This document shows positions 7,208-16,631 of a DNA stretch of 64,000 nt, piece by piece. This DNA comes from Pseudomonas sp. URMO17WK12:I11 (GTDB taxonomy: Bacteria; Pseudomonadota; Gammaproteobacteria; Pseudomonadales; Pseudomonadaceae). The DNA is taken from NCBI RefSeq assembly GCF_007677725.1, contig NZ_VEDF01000005.1, forward strand, positions 186,001 through 250,000, given 5' to 3'. Position numbers and translations under genes: made by a program. Positions within the stretch are counted from its first letter, which is position 1. Each line of letters begins with the position of its first letter. The notes beneath the pieces were generated by a model. The model saw only the letters and a program-made list of their open reading frames with translations. It did not search any database and had not been told where the DNA came from.

Positions 7208-10200
7208 ATGCCCACTGCCACGCTGCACACCCAAGCGCACAATTTTCCCGAGCGGTTCAACACCGCAGTCGATCCGCGCACTGGCCAGTTCACCCTGTCA
7301 CTGACCCTGCCCCTGGCCCCCGGCAACCAACTGCGCGGGCCGACGCTGTCGCCGTGCCTGTCGTTCAGCACCCTGGACTCGCTGGTCGATCACGGCTTTG
7401 GCCATGGCTGGAAGCTGAACCTGTCGCACGTCGATTTGGACCCCGAACATGCCGTGCTGCGTCTGACCAGCGGTGAGCAGTTCGCCCTCGACCCGACGGC
7501 CAGCGACCTCGACGGCCAAATGCCGTGGCAGCTGCGCGATCACAAGCTCGACAACCTGCGCCTGCAGCGCCAGGCCGACGGTCGCCTGCGCCTGGACTAC
7601 AAGAGCGGAGAATGCGAGCTGCTGCGCCAGCACGCCGGCACTGCCCGCTACCTGTTGGACGAGGTGCATTCGCCCCTGGGCGACAGGCTGTTCCTGGACT
7701 GGATCGCCCTGGCCGACGGCCCGCCACAACTTGCCGCAGTACGTGACGAACAGCGCACCCTGCTCGCCCTGCAACGCCGCGCCGGTGAACTCGAGCTGAT
7801 GCTGAACCCAGGCACCTCGCAGGCCAGCAACGTCACCCTGCGCCTGAGCAACGAGCGCCTGACCGAGCTGCAGTTACCCGGCGCCGCCAGGCCGGTGCGC
7901 ATCGAATACGATGAAGTCCCGCTCGCCGATGGACGCTGCCTGCTGCTGCCCAGCCACTGCACCAGCCCGCTGGGGGCACGCGACACCGTCCACTGGGCCG
8001 AAGGCGCGCACGGGCATCAACTACCGCCAGGCGCGCCCCTGGCTACCCTGCCGCGTGTCAGCGGCTGGACCCATTCGTGCGGCGTGCCCGGGGCCGACCG
8101 CCACCACCAATACGATTGGCTGGGCCAGCGCAATTTCCTCGGCTACGCCAGCGGCCAGGTCGTCGAATGGCAGCCGGGCCGCGACAACCTTTACCAGGCC
8201 CCGGGCGATTATCGCTACCAGGTCACTGAAACCATCAGTGACGATCACGGCGAGCCGTTGGCCTGCATCACCCGCGTGTGGAACCGCTTTCACCTGCTGG
8301 TCGAGCAACGTTGCCGCCAAGGCAGCTGCGAAGTGCGCGAGCGAACCGTCTACGGCGACGATCCGAGTGCCAGTTGGGAGAAGCAGCCGTCAGACTGCCA
8401 GTTACCCAAAGAGCACGTGACCCAGTTCATCGAGCATGCCGCAACCGTGCGTGAACGCAGCGAACGCACCTGCTATGGCTATGATGCAGCGGGCAACCTG
8501 CTGCAGGTCGATTACCCCAGCGGCCTGCAGGTGCGTCACACCTATCATCCAGCACACGGCAACGCCGACTGCCCGGCCGATCCGTTGGGCTGGGTGCGCC
8601 ATCGGGCGTCATCGACCGTGATTCCAGCACCGTCTGCGCATCCGGCCCCTGTGCTGCGCGAACAATACCGTTATCAACGCCTGGAATCGTCGCTCGCAGG
8701 CGCGCCAGCCCATGTCCTGCTGACCTGCCAGGAGACCTTCGACGACAGCGTCGGCAGCCTGCTCAAGCGCATCGATACCACCTACGAGCAAACCCCCGGA
8801 GCGTTCTACGGCCGGCGACAGCGCCAGGTTTTCAGTATCGGCGCAAAAGCTACTACCCACCTTCACACCTACCGCAACGAAGACGCGACGCTGGTCAGCG
8901 AAACGGCAGTGATCGGCTTCGAAAACGACGCCGTCAACCGCACCGTCTCCCGTGTCGCCCACTGCCAGATCACCGGTCTGCTCGCCTGGGAGCGCAGCGT
9001 CAACGGCGCCTGCACGCAGTTTTTTCACGACCCGGCAGGCCGCCTGATCCGCACCGTGATGGCCGCCGGCAGCAGCCAGCAGCATGAACACCAGGTGCGC
9101 TACCACCTGGGCGACCCTGCCGCACGTGCCGCTGCCCGCGCCGGCAGCTGGCTGGTCAACCTGGTGGAACAGGTCGATGTCAGTGGCCGCCGGCAACGCC
9201 AATGGCTCGATGGCGACGGGCGCACGCTGCGGGTGGAGCTCGAAGACATCGACCACGGCCCTGGGGTGTTTCGTGAAGTCGCCGTGAATCGGTTCGATGC
9301 ACTGGGCCGGCCAATCAGCCAGACCCAGCTCGACTGGTTCGCGCACGCAGACGCCGCGGCGTCGTTGCGCCTGCACAGCACCCTGGCGTACGACGGCTGG
9401 GGCAACGTCTGCCGGCAGACCAGCCCTGAAGGGATCGACAGCCATATCCGTCACGACCCGATTGCACGACGCCGCGAGCAGTGGCAGTCGGTGGGCGACC
9501 TGACCGGGCCGCTGCAGGTCGAGCGGGTCGACGCCGCAGCGAGCGTGATCGAACGGCACTGGCTCGACAGCAACAGGCGCCTGGTGCGCACCGTGCAGCT
9601 CGAACGCGATGGCCTGGGGCGCATCGTCACCCAGCGCCTGCTATGCGCGGGCACTGAGCACAGCGCGTTGCAGCTGCGCCACGATGCCTTTTCGCGCCTG
9701 GTCGAGCAGCACTTGAGCGACGGCACTCGCCTGCACTGGCGTTATGCAACGCACAGCGATGGCCACCATCCTGAAAGCCTGCGCCTGCACGCAGCCGGCG
9801 CGGCGGCTGCCGTCAGCCTGGGCAGCCAAGTGTTCGACGGCCTGGGCCGTCAGCGCGCGGTCACGGTGGCCGGCCAGACCACCCAATACCTCTATCGGCC
9901 AGGCCTGCTGCCACCGGCTGCGAACATCCTGGCCAACGGCAAGCGCGTGGACTACCGCTATGACCCGGACCTGGACAACGCCCTGATCGGCGTAGCCGCC
10001 GACGACGAGCCGCTGCAGCAACTGACCTATCATCCGACCTTCGGCGTGCCTGTCCAGGTCAGCACCGGCCATGGGCAGCAACGCTGGCAGTTCAGCCAGA
10101 GCGGCCTGCTCCAGTGCGAAACCTGGGCGGTAGAGGACCAGACCCACAGCAGCCACTGGACGCATTCCCTCAGAGGCCTGCCGCTGAGCCTGCGCGACGC

Positions 10201-12214
10201 CGCCGGGGTGCAGCACATACGCAGTTACGATGCCTGTGGGCGTCTGAGCAGCGTCCAGGTCGGCGACGTGCACACCGCGCTGACCTATGACGTCTTTGGC
10301 CGACTGGCTACCCAGACCACGCTGGAGCGCGCCAGCGCACGCCAGTTGGTCTGTGAGCATGAATACGATGCGATGGGGCGCCCGCAGCAGCTGCGCTTCG
10401 TGTTCACGCAGGTTGACGAGCGCAGCGAAGCCACCCAGACCCTGCGCTACAACGACCTCGACCAACTGGTCTGGCGGCGCTGGCAAAGCCAGGAAAGTAC
10501 CGGCGAAGAGCGCTTTGACTACGATCTGCGCGGGCGTCTGGTCCACTACAGCGCCGATGCCGAGGTCGCGCCCCTCGATGCCAAGGGCAACGCTATCGTC
10601 GAGCAGCGCTTCGTGTTCAATCCGCTCAATGGCTTCGAACGGGTCACCAGCCGTTTTGTCGATGCCAGCGAAGACATCGCCACCTTCGATTACGCACCCA
10701 ACAATCCGGCCCAGCTCGTGCGCATCTGCCATACCCACGCCAGCTGGCCGGCAAGCATCGACCTGCGCTACGACGCCTGCGGCCGGTTGATCGCCGATAG
10801 CCTCGGTCGCCGCCTGGATTGGGATGCCCACGGCCGTCTGGAGCGTGTTGAGAAAGACGGCGCAGCTTGCCTGTACCGCTACCATGCCAACGGCCAAGTG
10901 TATGCGCGGACCTTTGCCGGCGGCGTGATACGCAGTTTCTACGCGGGTGGCCAGTTGACCCATGAACGGCACGGCGAGCAGGTATTGAGCGTTGCCAGCG
11001 ATGGCCGGGCGCTGCACGCGCTGGCTGCAGTGGACAGGCCTGACAGCCACGCGGCCCTGCTCGGCCAGGACCACCAAGGCAGCCTACGCTTGCACGCTGC
11101 GCAAGCGCTGCAGCAGCTGCGCTATTGCCCCCACGGCAGCAACGCCGATGAGCCGCGCCCGGCCTGGGGCTTCAGCGGCAACCGCCGTGAGCCGCCATTC
11201 GACTGGTACCTGCCCGCTGGATATCGGCCGTACGATCCGCTGCTGATGATGTTTCTGAGTCCAGACAGCGAAAGCCCCTTCGGCGCAGGCGGCATCAACC
11301 CTTACGCTTACTGCGCCGGTGACCCGATCAACCGCGTCGATCCCGATGGTCATAACTGGGTAGCCTGGACCGTGGCCGGCCTGGGCCTGGCCATGGGCGC
11401 CCTGGCGACATTGGCCAGCGCCGGCACAGCTGCCCCGGCGCTGTGGGGCGTGCTAAGCGCAGGCCTGGGGACGCTCACCAGCAGTGGCATGCTCGCGATC
11501 GGCAGCGCCTCGCTGGCAGCCCTGTCGCTGGGCACAGGCATCGCCAGCATGGCCCTGCAAGGGCCGCGCTGCGATACCCGGGCAGCCGAGGTGCTGGGTT
11601 GGGTAGCGCTGGGTAGCGGGCTGGCCGGCTCGGCCTTGAGCCTGGCGCCGCTGCTGGGCCAACTGCTGCCAAGAGTCTCGGCCAGGGCACTGCGGGTCGC
11701 GCCGAGCAGCCACCAACCGTCACCGGTCAAGTTCGTGCGCGGCTATGCCGATGTGCTGTACGGCGAAGGCCTCGAGAATGACGTGGCATTTCATCGCAAT
11801 GTCTGGGGCCAGGGCTATACCGCCTTCGAAACCCACGGTTCAGCCTCAGGCAAGCTGATGAACGCCCAGGGCCAGATGGAAAATGCCAGGCGCATCGCCC
11901 TGCGTGAGATCGCCCCTCGGCAACTCCAGCTCGGCACTCCGGCCAACCAACCCATGGTCCTGCTGGCCTGCTTCGGCGGGCGCAGTGGCGCCGCGCAGCA
12001 GCTGGCCGATGTGCTGCAGCGCCCAGTGTATGGGTATGACAACGTCATCTACGTGGTGCGCGCCAGCTTCATGCGTAACCTGGACAGCGCCGGCGGCTTC
12101 AATATTCCGCTGCAGCGCGTGCCCTGGTGGCGCCGCGCCAACGCTGGTCCAGACCCGAACCCGAGCATGCCGGGCTTCGAAATCGCCTCAGGTCGCACCT
12201 ACTACCCGCAATAA
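7208..12214 (+). CDS. RHS/YD-repeat protein with possible clan CD protease-like C-terminal domain
   Basis: A 1668-residue polymorphic-toxin-type protein without a signal peptide. About 1300 residues carry YD repeats (for example YDAAGNLLQVDYPSG, YDACGRLSSVQVGD, YDVFGRLATQT, YDLRGRLVHY), which form the beta-shell cocoon of RHS and TcC proteins. The conserved core (WGFSGN at 1320-1325, then GGINPYAYCAGDPINRVDPDG ending at Gly1381) marks the usual autocleavage region. After it come a hydrophobic Ala/Gly/Leu-rich stretch (about 1384-1500) and a tip containing ETHGSASG with His1543, then LLACFGGRSGAAQQLAD with Cys1588 and VYGYDN. That spacing and context resemble the His-Gly/Cys dyad of C80, caspase or CHAT-like peptidases; this is inference. 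No immunity-sized gene follows; the next gene is fumarase. Single-protein RHS effectors may act on bacterial or eukaryotic targets. Confidence 0.85.
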   Translation: MPTATLHTQAHNFPERFNTAVDPRTGQFTLSLTLPLAPGNQLRGPTLSPCLSFSTLDSLVDHGFGHGWKLNLSHVDLDPEHAVLRLTSGEQFALDPTASDLDGQMPWQLRDHKLDNLRLQRQADGRLRLDYKSGECELLRQHAGTARYLLDEVHSPLGDRLFLDWIALADGPPQLAAVRDEQRTLLALQRRAGELELMLNPGTSQASNVTLRLSNERLTELQLPGAARPVRIEYDEVPLADGRCLLLPSHCTSPLGARDTVHWAEGAHGHQLPPGAPLATLPRVSGWTHSCGVPGADRHHQYDWLGQRNFLGYASGQVVEWQPGRDNLYQAPGDYRYQVTETISDDHGEPLACITRVWNRFHLLVEQRCRQGSCEVRERTVYGDDPSASWEKQPSDCQLPKEHVTQFIEHAATVRERSERTCYGYDAAGNLLQVDYPSGLQVRHTYHPAHGNADCPADPLGWVRHRASSTVIPAPSAHPAPVLREQYRYQRLESSLAGAPAHVLLTCQETFDDSVGSLLKRIDTTYEQTPGAFYGRRQRQVFSIGAKATTHLHTYRNEDATLVSETAVIGFENDAVNRTVSRVAHCQITGLLAWERSVNGACTQFFHDPAGRLIRTVMAAGSSQQHEHQVRYHLGDPAARAAARAGSWLVNLVEQVDVSGRRQRQWLDGDGRTLRVELEDIDHGPGVFREVAVNRFDALGRPISQTQLDWFAHADAAASLRLHSTLAYDGWGNVCRQTSPEGIDSHIRHDPIARRREQWQSVGDLTGPLQVERVDAAASVIERHWLDSNRRLVRTVQLERDGLGRIVTQRLLCAGTEHSALQLRHDAFSRLVEQHLSDGTRLHWRYATHSDGHHPESLRLHAAGAAAAVSLGSQVFDGLGRQRAVTVAGQTTQYLYRPGLLPPAANILANGKRVDYRYDPDLDNALIGVAADDEPLQQLTYHPTFGVPVQVSTGHGQQRWQFSQSGLLQCETWAVEDQTHSSHWTHSLRGLPLSLRDAAGVQHIRSYDACGRLSSVQVGDVHTALTYDVFGRLATQTTLERASARQLVCEHEYDAMGRPQQLRFVFTQVDERSEATQTLRYNDLDQLVWRRWQSQESTGEERFDYDLRGRLVHYSADAEVAPLDAKGNAIVEQRFVFNPLNGFERVTSRFVDASEDIATFDYAPNNPAQLVRICHTHASWPASIDLRYDACGRLIADSLGRRLDWDAHGRLERVEKDGAACLYRYHANGQVYARTFAGGVIRSFYAGGQLTHERHGEQVLSVASDGRALHALAAVDRPDSHAALLGQDHQGSLRLHAAQALQQLRYCPHGSNADEPRPAWGFSGNRREPPFDWYLPAGYRPYDPLLMMFLSPDSESPFGAGGINPYAYCAGDPINRVDPDGHNWVAWTVAGLGLAMGALATLASAGTAAPALWGVLSAGLGTLTSSGMLAIGSASLAALSLGTGIASMALQGPRCDTRAAEVLGWVALGSGLAGSALSLAPLLGQLLPRVSARALRVAPSSHQPSPVKFVRGYADVLYGEGLENDVAFHRNVWGQGYTAFETHGSASGKLMNAQGQMENARRIALREIAPRQLQLGTPANQPMVLLACFGGRSGAAQQLADVLQRPVYGYDNVIYVVRASFMRNLDSAGGFNIPLQRVPWWRRANAGPDPNPSMPGFEIASGRTYYPQ

Positions 12215-12410
12215 ACCGGCCATCGCCCCTGCGCGTTTTCGACCATGGTCCAGACCACGCGCAGGTGTTTCGCGCACGGAGGCGCGCTATACTGCCGCGC
12301 CCTTTTGCGCCGGCCAGCCTGCCGGCGCGCCTTGCAAGGCGTTTCGACACGCTGGTCGGCACCGTCGAGCGTCTTTTTGAATGTTCCCGTCTTTAAGAGG
12401 AGCGCGCTGC

Positions 12411-13934
12411 ATGACCGTGATCAAGCAAGACGACCTGATTCAGAGCGTCGCCGATGCCCTGCAATTCATCTCGTACTACCACCCCGTCGATTTCATCCAG
12501 GCCATGCACGAGGCCTACCTGCGTGAAGAATCGCCGGCTGCCCGCGACTCGATTGCCCAGATTCTGATCAACTCGCGCATGTGCGCCACTGGCCATCGTC
12601 CGATCTGCCAGGATACCGGCATCGTCACCGTGTTCATCCGCGTGGGCATGGACGTGCGCTGGGACGGCGCGACCATGAGCGTCGACGACATGATCAACGA
12701 AGGTGTGCGTCGCGCCTACAACCTGCCTGAAAACGTCCTGCGCGCCTCGATCCTCGCCGACCCGGCCGGTGCTCGCAAGAACACCAAAGACAATACCCCA
12801 GCGGTCATCCACTACTCCATCGTGCCGGGCGACAAGGTCGAAGTCGACGTCGCGGCCAAAGGCGGCGGTTCGGAGAACAAGTCGAAGATGGCCATGCTCA
12901 ACCCATCCGACTCGATCGTCGACTGGGTACTCAAGACCGTGCCGACCATGGGCGCCGGCTGGTGCCCGCCAGGTATGCTCGGCATCGGCATTGGCGGCAC
13001 CGCCGAAAAGGCTGCGGTGATGGCCAAGGAAGTGTTGATGGAGTCCATCGACATCCATGAGCTCAAGGCCCGTGGCCCGCAGAACCGGCTCGAGGAAATT
13101 CGCCTGGAGCTGTTCGACAAGGTCAACCAGCTGGGCATCGGTGCCCAGGGCCTGGGTGGCCTGACCACCGTGCTCGACGTCAAGATCATGGACTACCCGA
13201 CCCACGCCGCCTCCTTGCCGGTGTGCATGATCCCCAACTGCGCCGCCACCCGTCACGCCCACTTCGTGCTCGACGGCAACGGCCCGGCCGAGCTCGAAGC
13301 ACCGTCGCTGGACGCCTACCCAGAGATCGTCTGGGAAGCCGGCCCAAGCGCGCGCCGCGTCAATCTCGACGATATCACCCCGGAAGAGGTCGCGAGCTGG
13401 AAGCCGGGCGAAACCATCCTGCTCAACGGCAAGATGCTCACCGGACGCGATGCTGCGCACAAGCGCATGGTGGAGATGCTCAACCGTGGCGAAGCGCTGC
13501 CGGTCGACCTCAAAGGCCGCTTCATTTACTACGTCGGCCCGGTCGATCCGGTCGGTGACGAAGTGGTAGGCCCAGCTGGCCCGACCACGGCCACGCGCAT
13601 GGACAAGTTCACCCGCCAGATCCTCGAGCAGACCGGCCTGCTGGGCATGATCGGTAAATCCGAGCGTGGCCCGACCGCGATCGAAGCGATCAAGGACAAC
13701 AAGGCGGTGTACCTGATGGCCGTCGGCGGCGCCGCCTACCTGGTGGCCCAAGCCATTCGCAAGTCCAAGGTCCTGGCGTTCGCCGAACTGGGCATGGAAG
13801 CGATCTACGAGTTCGAGGTCAAGGACATGCCGGTCACCGTTGCCGTGGACAGCAACGGCGAGTCGGTGCACATCACCGGTCCCGCCCTGTGGCAGAACAA
13901 GATTGCCCAGAGCCTGGCCGTTGAAGTGAAGTGA
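12411..13934 (+). CDS. Fumarate hydratase, class I [4Fe-4S]
   Basis: The 507-residue enzyme interconverts fumarate and malate in the TCA cycle using an oxygen-sensitive [4Fe-4S] cluster. Family marks include ATGHRPICQDTG with Cys66, the GGGSENKSKMAML motif and LPVCMIPNCAATRHAHF with Cys272 and Cys277. A C-terminal half with GPTTATRMD follows, equivalent to the fused alpha and beta subunits of FumA/FumB. I start at the ATG at 12411 because AAGAGGAG lies 8 bases upstream and the first residues TVIKQDDLIQ match the family; an upstream in-frame start at 12381 adds ten unlikely residues. It stands alone, 197 bases after the RHS gene, and ends in a strong hairpin. An aerobic class II fumarase presumably exists elsewhere. 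Confidence 0.93.
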   Translation: MTVIKQDDLIQSVADALQFISYYHPVDFIQAMHEAYLREESPAARDSIAQILINSRMCATGHRPICQDTGIVTVFIRVGMDVRWDGATMSVDDMINEGVRRAYNLPENVLRASILADPAGARKNTKDNTPAVIHYSIVPGDKVEVDVAAKGGGSENKSKMAMLNPSDSIVDWVLKTVPTMGAGWCPPGMLGIGIGGTAEKAAVMAKEVLMESIDIHELKARGPQNRLEEIRLELFDKVNQLGIGAQGLGGLTTVLDVKIMDYPTHAASLPVCMIPNCAATRHAHFVLDGNGPAELEAPSLDAYPEIVWEAGPSARRVNLDDITPEEVASWKPGETILLNGKMLTGRDAAHKRMVEMLNRGEALPVDLKGRFIYYVGPVDPVGDEVVGPAGPTTATRMDKFTRQILEQTGLLGMIGKSERGPTAIEAIKDNKAVYLMAVGGAAYLVAQAIRKSKVLAFAELGMEAIYEFEVKDMPVTVAVDSNGESVHITGPALWQNKIAQSLAVEVK

Positions 13935-13945
13935 CCCTGAAGTAG

Positions 13946-14000
13946 CGCCGCGGGCTGTTCACGAGCAACTCGATTGCCCGTGAACAGCCCGCGGCGTTTT
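13946..14000 (+). terminator. Long perfect hairpin terminator of the fumarase gene
   Basis: CGCCGCGGGCTGTTCACG (13946-13963) pairs perfectly over 18 bp with 13979-13996 and is followed by TTTTCATTT. It ends exactly at the stop codon region of the convergent hydrolase gene. Confidence 0.9.
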
Positions 14001-14872
14001 CATTTCAGTCTGTCGAACTGTTCTGGCCAGTCCCTGCGGGTGAACACCTGCCCTTCGCGTCTCACACGCACCAGCGCTTCAAGATCCAGCTCACACCTCA
14101 GCCATTGGCTGCCCATCGGGCTCAACGCCTCGCTTGAAGCCACTACGCCATCACCGGGCATGCCGTGATCGGGCGGCACGAACAACCCAGCCCGGCCGAT
14201 ATTCTCATCCAGCGCCGGCGACCATGGCGCCACGCCCACCGTCGGGCTCTGCAACACGGCAATCTGGTTTTCCAAAGCCCTGGCCTGGGCCCCGATGCGC
14301 ACCCGGTGGTAGCCCGCTTCGGTGTCGGTGCAACTGGGCGCGAGGATCAGGTCCACACCTTGCTCGGCAAGCGTGCGGGCCAGCAGTGGAAACTCGTTGT
14401 CGTAGCAGATCAGGATCCCCAGCTTGCCTAACGCCGTGTCGAATACCTGCAGCCCTTGCCCTGCGCTGATGTGCCATTGCTCGCGCTCGAAGCGCGTCAT
14501 CATCAGTTTGTCCTGCCGGCCAATCACACCCTGAGGCCCGAACAGCCAGGCACGATTGCGGTAGCGGCCATCGTCGTCGAGCACCGGCAGGGTGCCCGGT
14601 TGCAGGTAGATGCCCCAGCGCCTGGCGATGCCCTCGCACAATGCCAGCCAAGGCTCGACAAGCGGCTGGATACCCTTGATCGAAGCCTCGAGATCACCGC
14701 GCTGCTCGCTCGGCAACTGGCCACTGAGCACCAGCCCGGCATACTCGGGCAGCAGCAACAGCTGGGCGCCGGCTTCAGCCGCCTCGGCGCACAAGCCTTG
14801 CAGATGGTCGGCGTAAGCCTCCCAGGTTTCGTGCAGCTCAATGGCGTACTGACAGGCCGCAAGGCGGATCAA
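14000..14872 (-). CDS. Carbon-nitrogen (nitrilase-fold) hydrolase
   Basis: The 290-residue protein has the nitrilase-superfamily catalytic triad at Glu43 (LLLLPEYAG), Lys122 (GRQDKLMM) and Cys156 (ILICYDNEFP). Such enzymes hydrolyse C-N bonds of amides or nitriles; the exact substrate is unknown, although omega-amidase or aliphatic-amidase-like activity is common. I choose a TTG start at 14872: it begins LIRLAACQYA, the expected N-terminus of the fold, and overlaps the TGA of the upstream acetyltransferase gene in a TTGA junction. This strongly suggests translational coupling. Longer readings run deep into the acetyltransferase gene. Confidence 0.82.
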   Translation of the reverse strand: MIRLAACQYAIELHETWEAYADHLQGLCAEAAEAGAQLLLLPEYAGLVLSGQLPSEQRGDLEASIKGIQPLVEPWLALCEGIARRWGIYLQPGTLPVLDDDGRYRNRAWLFGPQGVIGRQDKLMMTRFEREQWHISAGQGLQVFDTALGKLGILICYDNEFPLLARTLAEQGVDLILAPSCTDTEAGYHRVRIGAQARALENQIAVLQSPTVGVAPWSPALDENIGRAGLFVPPDHGMPGDGVVASSEALSPMGSQWLRCELDLEALVRVRREGQVFTRRDWPEQFDRLK

Positions 14873-15459
14873 ATGGGCAGTTCCTTGGTCCAGAACGACA
14901 TGATCTTGTCCGAGCTTTGCTCCTCGTCCAGATCGCGCCAGGCGTAGCTGGTCCGCAAGGACGGATCGTGCAGAAAGCCGCGGTTGCGCCAGAAGCCGTG
15001 TAGGGGTTTGTAGTCGGCAGGGCGGCGTGGGTGCACGCCGGGGCGCTCCACGGCGCAAAACGCGCAGAAGTCGAACTCGGCAAGCTTGTGGGCGTAGGAC
15101 TCGCGCTCGATGAAAAAGCGCACCCCCAGGCCCTGCCCCCGGTATTCGGGCAGCACCAGCGATTCACCGAAGTAATAGATGCCGGCCGGGTCGCGTCCCT
15201 GGGCCAGGAACGGCTGCTGAAATTGCCCTGCGACGTCTATCAGTGGCAGGCCGGTGGCGGCGCCGATCACCTGGCCCTGGTCCACCGCGATCACTACCAG
15301 GCTGCGTCCGGAGCGGCTGTAGTTGGCAAGGTAGTCGGCTTCGTACTCAGGGCTGCCGTCGTAGAGATAGGGGTACTCGCGAAACACTGACAAGCGCAGG
15401 CGAGCGAGGTCATCGATGTAAGGCGCGATAGCGGCGCCGTGCAACAGGCGTATTTCCAT
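14869..15459 (-). CDS. GNAT family N-acetyltransferase
   Basis: A 196-residue GCN5-type acetyltransferase. The acetyl-CoA binding motif is visible as YFGESLVLPEYRGQGLGVRF, and the VFREYPYLYDGSPEYEADYL region is a feature I recall from a Pseudomonas subfamily. The substrate is not predictable. It is the first gene of a two-gene unit with the nitrilase-fold hydrolase (four-base stop/start overlap), which hints that acetylation and amide hydrolysis act on related small molecules, but that is inference. The start ATG at 15459 is 115 bases from the divergent SnoaL-like gene. Confidence 0.85.
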   Translation of the reverse strand: MEIRLLHGAAIAPYIDDLARLRLSVFREYPYLYDGSPEYEADYLANYSRSGRSLVVIAVDQGQVIGAATGLPLIDVAGQFQQPFLAQGRDPAGIYYFGESLVLPEYRGQGLGVRFFIERESYAHKLAEFDFCAFCAVERPGVHPRRPADYKPLHGFWRNRGFLHDPSLRTSYAWRDLDEEQSSDKIMSFWTKELPI

Positions 15460-15574
15460 GCTTGGCGGTCGTTTTGTCGATGTGGATGACGCGCTCGGCT
15501 AAGCCGGGCTTGAGGGGAAACCCTATCATCCGAGCCAACGCACCGCCTTTTCCCTACACGACAGGTATTGTTCC

Positions 15575-15973
15575 ATGACCGCTACCGACCTGGTAAATGC
15601 TTACTACGCCGCTTTCAATGCCGGTGACATGCCAGCCTTCCTGGCCTTGCTCAGCGAAGACGTGATCCACGACGTCAATCAGGGCGAGCGGCAGATGGGC
15701 AAGGCCAAGTTCGCCGCGTTCATGGAGAAGATGAACCGCTGCTACCGTGAGCGCCTGGCCGACATCGTGGTCATGCACAACGCCGATGGCAGCCGGGCAG
15801 CGGCCGAGTTCACCGTGCACGGCCAATACCTGGCCGATGACCAAGGGCTGCCGCCTGCCAATGGGCAGACCTATGTACTCCCAGCAGGCGCGTTCTTCTA
15901 CATCCACTGCGGCAAGATCGCCCGCGTGACCAACTACTACAACCTCAACGACTGGCTCGAGCAGGTCGCCTGA
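15575..15973 (+). CDS. SnoaL/NTF2-like domain protein
   Basis: A 132-residue protein of the cone-shaped NTF2-like fold (ketosteroid isomerase, SnoaL and limonene-epoxide-hydrolase relatives). The N-terminal helix MTATDLVNAYYAAFNAGDM and the HDVNQG loop are typical, as is the terminal VTNYYNLNDWLEQV strand/helix. Its substrate is unknown; this fold is reused for isomerases, hydrolases and binding proteins. It has its own promoter region and is followed by convergent genes without a clear terminator. Confidence 0.75.
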   Translation: MTATDLVNAYYAAFNAGDMPAFLALLSEDVIHDVNQGERQMGKAKFAAFMEKMNRCYRERLADIVVMHNADGSRAAAEFTVHGQYLADDQGLPPANGQTYVLPAGAFFYIHCGKIARVTNYYNLNDWLEQVA

Positions 15974-16003
15974 GCCTACAGCGCGCTATGGGCTTCAGCC
16001 GCT

Positions 16004-16582
16004 TCAGCCGATGCGGGTGCCGAGCACCTTGAGCAAGGCCGCCAGCCAGGCCGGATGCGCCGGCCAGGCTGGCGCGGTCACCAGGTTGCCATCGACGTGG
16101 GCCTGATTCACGGCGATATCGATGAATGTGCCACCGGCCAGCCGCACTTCGGGGGCACAGGCCGGATAAGCGCTGCACTCGCGGCCTTCCAATACCCCCG
16201 CAGCGGCCAGTAGCTGGGCACCGTGGCAGACCGCAGCGATCGGTTTACCGGCTTGGTCGAAGGCGCGCACCAGCTCCAGCACCCGTTCGTCCAGGCGCAG
16301 GTACTCCGGCGCACGCCCGCCCGGGATCAACAGCGCGTCGTAGCCTTCGGGGCGGGCACGCACGAAGTCGTAGTTCAAGGCGAACTGGTGCCCGGGCTTC
16401 TCGCTGTAGGTCTGCTCGCCTTCGAAATCGTGGATCGCCGTGCGCACCGTTTGCCCCGCCAGCTTGTCCGGGCACACCGCATGCACGGTGTGGCCAACCA
16501 TGCTCAGGGCCTGGAACGGCACCATGGCTTCGTAATCTTCCACATAGTCGCCTACCAGCATGAGAATCTTCTTTGCGGTCAT
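16004..16582 (-). CDS. DJ-1/PfpI family protein
   Basis: The 192-residue protein is a DJ-1/PfpI superfamily member. Cys119 lies in the nucleophile elbow [10 protein letters not shown], followed by His120, and the N-terminal acidic residue Glu15 is in DYVEDYEA, as in proteins of the YhbO/PfpI or glyoxalase III (DJ-1d) type. The [11 protein letters not shown] loop is well kept. Likely roles are methylglyoxal/glyoxal protection or deglycase-like activity; the precise reaction is unproven in the family. I start at 16582 ([20 protein letters not shown]), which removes 30 residues of upstream readthrough without family similarity. Confidence 0.85.
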   Translation of the reverse strand: MTAKKILMLVGDYVEDYEAMVPFQALSMVGHTVHAVCPDKLAGQTVRTAIHDFEGEQTYSEKPGHQFALNYDFVRARPEGYDALLIPGGRAPEYLRLDERVLELVRAFDQAGKPIAAVCHGAQLLAAAGVLEGRECSAYPACAPEVRLAGGTFIDIAVNQAHVDGNLVTAPAWPAHPAWLAALLKVLGTRIG

Positions 16583-16631
16583 CGCAGCTACCCTCGGTTG
16601 CCTGGACACAGTTACTGCACGATAGCCGCTC

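Noticed and set aside
12215..12410. An immunity gene between the RHS gene and fumarase
   Set aside because: The 197-base gap contains no ORF with a ribosome-binding site and plausible length; the visible short readings are fragments of the fumarase upstream region.
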